Source: Myxococcales bacterium
GTDB lineage: Bacteria > Myxococcota_A > Polyangia > Polyangiales > Houyiibacteriaceae
NCBI GenBank assembly: GCA_020354595.1
Contig: CP070650.1
Span: 1,272,025-1,277,997, forward strand
Length of the DNA: 5,973 nt
Reading direction: 5' to 3'
How positions within the stretch are numbered: the stretch's first letter is position 1; each line of letters starts with the position of its first letter. Position numbers and translations under genes: made by a program. The notes beneath the pieces are model-generated. The model saw only the letters and a program-made list of their open reading frames with translations. It searched no databases and was not told the origin of the DNA. Below, in pieces: positions 4,924 to 5,973 of the stretch.

Positions 4924-5766
4924 TCACCCCGCCGGAAACACCTCAGCCAAGAACCTCACCGTCTCCGCCCAGCTCTTCTCGTCAGCTTCGGCGTCGTATT
5001 CGAGCGGCATGTCGAACTTCTTGCCCTTCTCCGTGGCGGCTTCGTCGGTGAAGGCATGCTTCGCGCCCGGATAGCCGACGAACGTGTAGTCCACCTCCGC
5101 CGTGTCCATCTCCTTCTTGAAGCCTTCGGCTTGCTCCGGCGGCACCATCGGGTCGGCCTCCCCGTGCAGCACCAAGATCTTGCCCTTGATCGACCCCTAC
5201 TGCGCCGGCGCTTCCGTCGCCAGCATTCCGTGGAAGCTCACCGCGCCATCGAGGTCGAACCCAAAACGCGCCATGTGGAGCACGACCGCCCCGCCGTAGC
5301 AGTAACCGATCGCCGCAATGTCGTCGGGATTCGTCGTTCCATGCTTCTGCAGCACCTCGTACGCCGCCTTGAACCGTTCCTTTGCCACGTCGATGTTCGA
5401 GATCGTCTCGTTCATGAACTTCATCGCGTCGTCGGGGTGCCGTGCGTATCGACCCTTGCCGTACATGTCGAGCGCGAGCGCCGTGTACCCGAGCTCCGCG
5501 AGCATCCGGGCACGCTTGCGAACGTACTCACCGTGCCCCCACCACTGGTGCACCACGAGAATCCCGGGCCGATGTCCTTCTTTATTCGCGTCCCTCGCCA
5601 CGTATCCGACGAGCGTTCGGTCTCCGGCCTTGTACGTGACCTCCTCGCTTTGAATGTCGGGCCCGGGCCTCCGCTCATGGATCTCCGGCTCGGCCGGAGG
5701 CTCCGCTTCCCTCTTCGTACAAGCCACGGCCAGCAGCGCGACCGCGACGATGATGGCTGCACGCAT
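4924..5766 (-). pseudogene. Dienelactone hydrolase-family lipoprotein gene with an in-frame amber codon
   Basis: The frame spans 280 codons plus the final TGA and is broken only by TAG at 5197-5199 (codon 190). The product begins with a lipoprotein signal (hydrophobic 3-13, LAVAC with Cys16) and a Pro/Glu linker. A dienelactone-hydrolase alpha/beta fold follows: GILVVHQWWGHGEYVRKRA, ALALDMYGKGRYA, and nucleophile Cys156 in AAIGYCYGG. After the amber the same frame carries the acid Asp205 (VLHGEADPMVPPEQA) and His237 (YPGAKHAFT), then the usual YDAEADEKSW ending. The stop thus separates Cys156 from Asp205 and His237, and termination would leave a 189-aa inactive product. No other damage is visible, so the mutation is recent, a sequencing error, or suppressed. 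ATG 5766 is set by AAGGAGGA at 5771-5778. The gene is convergent with the AraC-type gene, with 10 bases between stops. Relatives hydrolyse lactones or esters; the substrate is unknown. A TTG at 5175 could in principle restart the C-terminal piece but has only a weak AAGGGC upstream. Confidence 0.85.
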
Positions 5767-5907
5767 GACGTCCTCCTTGGTCTGCTGACCTGACGAAGAG
5801 CATATCCTCGGACCTCGAGTCAGTCGATTCCAAGCCACGACTGAACGTCTTTCCGGTGGTGGGCGCACGAACTGCGCAGCGGCCCGCGCGCGAGCTCACC
5901 CCCAGCC

Positions 5908-5973
5908 CTATGGAGCTATGTTCTGATTAACTCTGAACAGGTTTTGCGGGTCGTACTTGCGCTTGAGCGCAAC
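5908..5973 (-). CDS. Berberine-bridge-type FAD-linked oxidase, C-terminal end (partial)
   Basis: The minus strand from the right edge reads VALKRKYDPQNLFRVNQNIA and Pro, then TAG. This is the hallmark C-terminus of FAD-binding oxidoreductases with a BBE domain (consensus around LKxKYDPxNxFRxNxNIxP). These enzymes carry a PCMH-type FAD domain upstream, often with bicovalently bound FAD, and oxidise alcohols, sugars or alkaloid-like substrates. Only 21 residues are inside the window, so catalytic residues and substrate cannot be judged. The gene is 141 bases upstream of the dienelactone hydrolase-like gene on the same strand. That gap holds a weak hairpin (GCGCA 5863-5867 with TGCGC 5873-5877) but no convincing promoter. 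Confidence 0.85.
   Translation of the reverse strand, partial: VALKRKYDPQNLFRVNQNIAP

Noticed and set aside
4882..5793. 303-codon plus-strand frame opposite the dienelactone hydrolase-like gene
   Set aside because: Long, but Arg/Val/His-rich with no motif. The minus strand shows the full hydrolase pattern on both sides of the amber codon.
1..5973. tRNA, rRNA, CRISPR array, insertion sequence or phage attachment site
   Set aside because: No spaced direct repeats, transposase motifs, terminal inverted repeats or tRNA-like cloverleaf were seen on reading both strands.

Overview
The window is a GC-rich bacterial segment carrying two predicted lipoproteins, a Sec-secreted hydrolase, a TTC38-like TPR protein and a berberine-bridge-type oxidase end. 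The first lipoprotein has a short Cys-rich N-terminus followed by repeated carboxypeptidase-regulatory-like beta domains. That style is common in Myxococcota and related former Deltaproteobacteria, so such a Gram-negative is the best guess. It is an inference from composition and gene style only; no marker gene is present.

Layout, left to right. At 3-74 there is probably the 3' end of a gene entering from the left, followed by a small hairpin. At 253-1641 (+) is a 462-aa surface lipoprotein. A 12-bp perfect hairpin at 1660-1693 separates it from three minus-strand genes, which in transcription order are a short TTC38-like protein (3864-3133), a signal-peptide-bearing isochorismatase-family cysteine hydrolase (3038-2289) and an OsmC-family protein (2277-1702). 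The last two are 11 bp apart, and the ribosome binding site of osmC overlaps the stop of the hydrolase gene. Divergent from them is an AraC-family regulator (4005-4913, +) with an N-terminal cupin of the RclR type. Ten bases after it, convergent, lies a dienelactone-hydrolase-family lipoprotein gene (5766-4924) cut by one in-frame amber codon. The right edge holds the last 21 codons of a berberine-bridge-type FAD oxidase (minus strand).

How the genes may work together. The regulator and the three divergent genes form a plausible unit. Cupin-AraC proteins such as RclR respond to reactive chlorine or other electrophiles, and OsmC proteins are thiol peroxidase-like, so a stress- or electrophile-response role is a reasonable hypothesis. 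The exported isochorismatase-like enzyme and the truncated TTC38-like protein are the unusual members. The 140-bp divergent control region also carries an imperfect inverted repeat, a 12-bp palindrome on the regulator start codon, and a 26-codon leader ORF overlapping the regulator by ATGA. These are read directly from the sequence; their function is inference.
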